Assembly (NCBI RefSeq): GCF_900105315.1
Contig: NZ_LT629766.1
Span: 3,720,001 to 3,784,000, forward strand
Source of the DNA: Brevibacterium siliguriense
GTDB lineage: Bacteria; Actinomycetota; Actinomycetes; Actinomycetales; Brevibacteriaceae
Length of the DNA stretch: 64,000 nucleotides
Direction: 5' to 3'
Below are positions 61,903 to 64,000 of this stretch, piece after piece. Each line of letters begins with the position of its first letter. Position 1 is the stretch's first letter. The notes under the pieces were generated by a model. The model did not search any database, was not told the origin of the DNA, and saw only the letters and a list, made by a program, of their open reading frames with translations. The translations under genes and the position numbers were made by a program.

Positions 61903-62265
61903 TCATCCTTTGCACAGGCAGAACGGGTGACCTGCCGGGTCGAGGAACACTCGGAACGTCTCTCCCGGCTGTTCGGGGGCTTTGCCTGCGCCGATCTCGA
62001 GCACGGATTTCTCGGCGTCGTCGAGATCGTCGACCATGACGTCGAGGTGCATCTGCTGCGGGTGGGCCTGGCCGGGCCAACTGGGTGCGTGGTAGTCCTC
62101 AACCTGCTGGATGCAGATCGGCGGCCAGGAGTTGGAGACGATTTCTGCCCACGTACCGTCCTCGTCGACGGAGACGGACCAGTCCAGGAGCTTTCCGTAG
62201 AACTCCGCGAGTTCACCGGCGTCAGGGGCGTCGAGCACGACAACGGGCTGCTTTGCAATAGCCAT
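61903..62265 (-). CDS. VOC family (glyoxalase-like) protein
   Basis: This 120-residue protein is a single vicinal-oxygen-chelate domain with two beta-alpha-beta-beta-beta units: VVVLDAPDAGELAEFYGKLLDW and MHLDVMVDDLDDAEKSVLEIGA, ending in VFLDPAGHPFCLCKG. Members include glyoxalases, bleomycin/fosfomycin resistance proteins and dioxygenases, and this short one cannot be assigned. It probably forms a dimer. It is divergent from the ATP-grasp gene and upstream of hutD. Confidence 0.82.
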   Translation of the reverse strand: MAIAKQPVVVLDAPDAGELAEFYGKLLDWSVSVDEDGTWAEIVSNSWPPICIQQVEDYHAPSWPGQAHPQQMHLDVMVDDLDDAEKSVLEIGAGKAPEQPGETFRVFLDPAGHPFCLCKG

Positions 62266-62387
62266 GTCCCGAGTCTACGCCGCCGCACTGACACTGCGAA
62301 GGGGTGGACTCTGGGGCGTAGGATTGTTGAGCAGATCCGCCGATGCTTCCGCAGTCCGCATCGGCACCCCACCAGTGAAGGTTTGCG

Positions 62388-63413
62388 ATGAGTTCTCATG
62401 CACTTCCCGTCGGCGACGGTCCCGCGGTTCACATCATCCACGACAACCCGGAATGGATCGCTCCATTCACGGAGGCGCTCGACCGCCTCGGCGTCGCCCA
62501 TATCGAATGGCTGCTGCCCGAGACCACGATCGATCTTGCTGCCGAACCTCCGCAGGGGCTGTTCTGGTCGCGGCTGTCGGCCTCGGCGCACACTCGCACG
62601 GATCCGCAGGTGAAGGAGTACGGGCGTGCGGTTCTCGATTGGCTCGCCGCCGCGGGCCGCCGGGTCATCAACGGTCGCGACGTCTACGAGCTCGAGGTGA
62701 GCAAGATCCGTCAGCATCGCGGGCTGTCCGGTCATGGTTTCGATGTGCCGCACACCGCGGCCGCGTTCGGCCCGCAGGCGCTCGTCGAGGCCGCTGCCGG
62801 CTTCGCTCCCCCGTTCATCACGAAGCACAATCAGGGAGGGAAGGGACTCGGCGTCCGTCGCTTCGACTCCCATGCGGAGCTCGAGGCCGTCGCCGCCGAG
62901 TTCGCACCCGGTGGAGCGAATGCGCCGATCGACGGCATCACCCTCATCCAGGAGTACGTGCAGCCGGCCCAGTCGTTCATCACCCGCGCAGAGTTCATCG
63001 GCGGCCGTTTCCACTATGCGGTGCTCGTCGACGTCTCCGGTGGGTCCTTCGAGCTGTGCCCGGCCGATGCCTGCACGATCCCGGGGGCTGAGGCGGATTC
63101 CATCGCCGAGGCGGCTCCACCGTTCGCCCGCCGCAACGACGTCACTGCCGACACCCCGCTGATCTCTCGCCTCGAGACACTGCTGGCCGACCTCGGCATC
63201 GAGATCGCCGGCATCGAGTTCATCGAGACTCGCGATGGCCGGCAGGTCGTCTACGACATCAACACGAACACGAACTACAACCCGTCTGTCGAGTCCGCCG
63301 AACAGACGGCGGGTCGTCAGTCTGCCGCCGACCGTATCGCGGAGTACGTGGCGGACACCCTCGCCGAGGTGGCCGAGCCGTCCGTCTCCCCCGCCGGGTC
63401 GACAGCGTGGTGA
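62388..63413 (+). CDS. ATP-grasp (RimK-like) ligase family protein
   Basis: This 341-residue protein has an N-terminal pre-ATP-grasp domain and an ATP-grasp core starting around ELEVSKIRQHRGL (residue about 105). The phosphate-binding loop is FITKHNQGGKGLGVRRF (about 143-159), and metal-binding residues lie in IAGIEFIETRDGRQVVYDINTNTNYNPS. The family joins a carboxylate to an amine or thiol; the partner is unknown. AAGGT is upstream of the ATG. The stop overlaps the start of the kinase gene (GTGGTGA), so the two are coupled, perhaps in making or salvaging a small metabolite. Confidence 0.84.
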   Translation: MSSHALPVGDGPAVHIIHDNPEWIAPFTEALDRLGVAHIEWLLPETTIDLAAEPPQGLFWSRLSASAHTRTDPQVKEYGRAVLDWLAAAGRRVINGRDVYELEVSKIRQHRGLSGHGFDVPHTAAAFGPQALVEAAAGFAPPFITKHNQGGKGLGVRRFDSHAELEAVAAEFAPGGANAPIDGITLIQEYVQPAQSFITRAEFIGGRFHYAVLVDVSGGSFELCPADACTIPGAEADSIAEAAPPFARRNDVTADTPLISRLETLLADLGIEIAGIEFIETRDGRQVVYDINTNTNYNPSVESAEQTAGRQSAADRIAEYVADTLAEVAEPSVSPAGSTAW

Positions 63414-64000
63414 AGCCCCGGACCCGAGTTCTGATCGAACTGCTGGCAGAGCTGAGTACCGTCCGACCGGGAGGTCGTGCCTTGGTGGCATTGGACGGAG
63501 TAGACGGAGCCGGGAAGACGACGATCGCCCGGGAACTCGTCGACCTCGCCGAGGAGAACGCGGGGAATTCTTGGACGGCTCCTGCTCGTCCCGTCGCGTC
63601 GGTCGGCATCGACGGCTTCCATCATCCGCGGGCCGTTCGTCATGCCGACGGAACCGGGCCGGAGACGTTCTACCGGAGCTCCTACGACTACAACGCATTC
63701 CTCGAGTCGGTAGTCGGACCCTTCCGCCGAGGCGAGGCGATCATTCCCTCGTCATGGGACGTCGATGCGGACCTGCCGGTTGAGTCGCAGCCTCGGATCT
63801 TGCCGAGCGACTGTGTTCTCCTGGTCGAGGGGATCTTCCTCCACCGACCAGAACTCGTCGATCTCTGGGATGCGAGCGTGTGGATCGAAGTCCCATTCGA
63901 GGTCTCGGTCCCGCGCGGAAACGAGCGGTTTCCCGGACGCTTCGATGCCGATCCGGAGGATCGGTCGAACCGCCGATATGTCGGCGGTCAGCGTCTCTAC
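63410..64000 (+). CDS. Uridine kinase-like P-loop protein, 3' end outside window
   Basis: The frame begins at GTG 63410, overlapping the ATP-grasp stop, and is open to the end of the window (197 codons seen). The P-loop reads GVDGAGKTTIARELV (about residues 35-49). IDGFHHPR, TFYRSSYDYNAF and LLVEGIFLHRPEL match the uridine kinase/phosphoribulokinase-like family used by actinobacteria for nucleosides or related substrates. The visible part ends in RRYVGGQRLY, where the lid region is expected. Truncation by the window is the only reason it looks partial. Confidence 0.82.
   Translation, partial: MKPRTRVLIELLAELSTVRPGGRALVALDGVDGAGKTTIARELVDLAEENAGNSWTAPARPVASVGIDGFHHPRAVRHADGTGPETFYRSSYDYNAFLESVVGPFRRGEAIIPSSWDVDADLPVESQPRILPSDCVLLVEGIFLHRPELVDLWDASVWIEVPFEVSVPRGNERFPGRFDADPEDRSNRRYVGGQRLY

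Overview
The window is high-GC DNA from an actinobacterium, most likely a Brevibacterium-like member of the Micrococcales. The evidence is GC-rich third codon positions, PcaD and PcaC fused as in other actinomycetes, Actinobacteria-type tRNA genes, several putatively leaderless genes, and many oxidases and permeases for amines, aromatics and amino acids. The genus is an inference and no rRNA is present.

Layout. 1-5,360: the end of a protocatechuate (beta-ketoadipate) operon (pcaG, pcaB, pcaL), an MFS efflux gene and a cyclophilin lipoprotein. 5,423-9,709: an MHS-type carboxylate transporter and a three-gene polar amino acid ABC importer with a CRP/GlxR-like site at its promoter. 9,724-16,485: a gutted proline racemase, a class I Orn/Lys/Arg decarboxylase, a ThDP enzyme and an amidohydrolase. 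16,486-17,950: an IS110-family element. 17,954-21,109: a class III aminotransferase, a YigZ-family gene, a YbaK-type deacylase and a small zincin. 21,272-21,601: tRNA-Glu, tRNA-Asp and tRNA-Phe. 21,753-28,736: acetyl-CoA synthetase, an SDR, a patatin, an acidic protein, a small poly-C gene, a frameshifted PEP-mutase-like gene and mgtE. 28,743-32,239: a heterodimeric ABC exporter with one dead ATP site. 32,328-35,444: an SDR, glutaryl-CoA dehydrogenase and a divergent LysR regulator. 35,467-37,005: an IS3-family (IS150-type) element. 37,073-46,575: a methyltransferase, aldehyde dehydrogenase, amino acid permease, AraC and TetR regulators, copper amine oxidase and a GMC oxidoreductase. 46,650-50,752: an aldo/keto reductase, a Fpg/Nei glycosylase and aconitase. 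50,822-57,907: a gamma-glutamylamine (Puu-like) degradation cluster with a divergent permease. 58,081-64,000: catalase, a membrane protein with a Ser/Gly/Thr tail, HutD, a VOC protein, an ATP-grasp ligase and a truncated uridine-kinase-like gene.

How it fits together. Most of the window is accessory catabolism. Protocatechuate is channelled to 3-oxoadipate, amines are oxidised or gamma-glutamylated and then converted to acids, and acetate and glutaryl-CoA are activated or oxidised. Catalase could remove the peroxide made by the amine oxidase.

The most striking feature is a family of near-perfect 56-60 bp palindromes at eight loci, mostly where genes end. Two unrelated insertion sequences (IS110 and IS3/IS150) each sit exactly at the symmetry centre of one copy. 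The palindromes also supply stop codons to several neighbouring genes, and some copies have mismatched, apparently recombined arms. The non-coding end of the IS110 element carries an 11-nt match to its own insertion junction, as expected if it encodes a bridge RNA aimed at this repeat.
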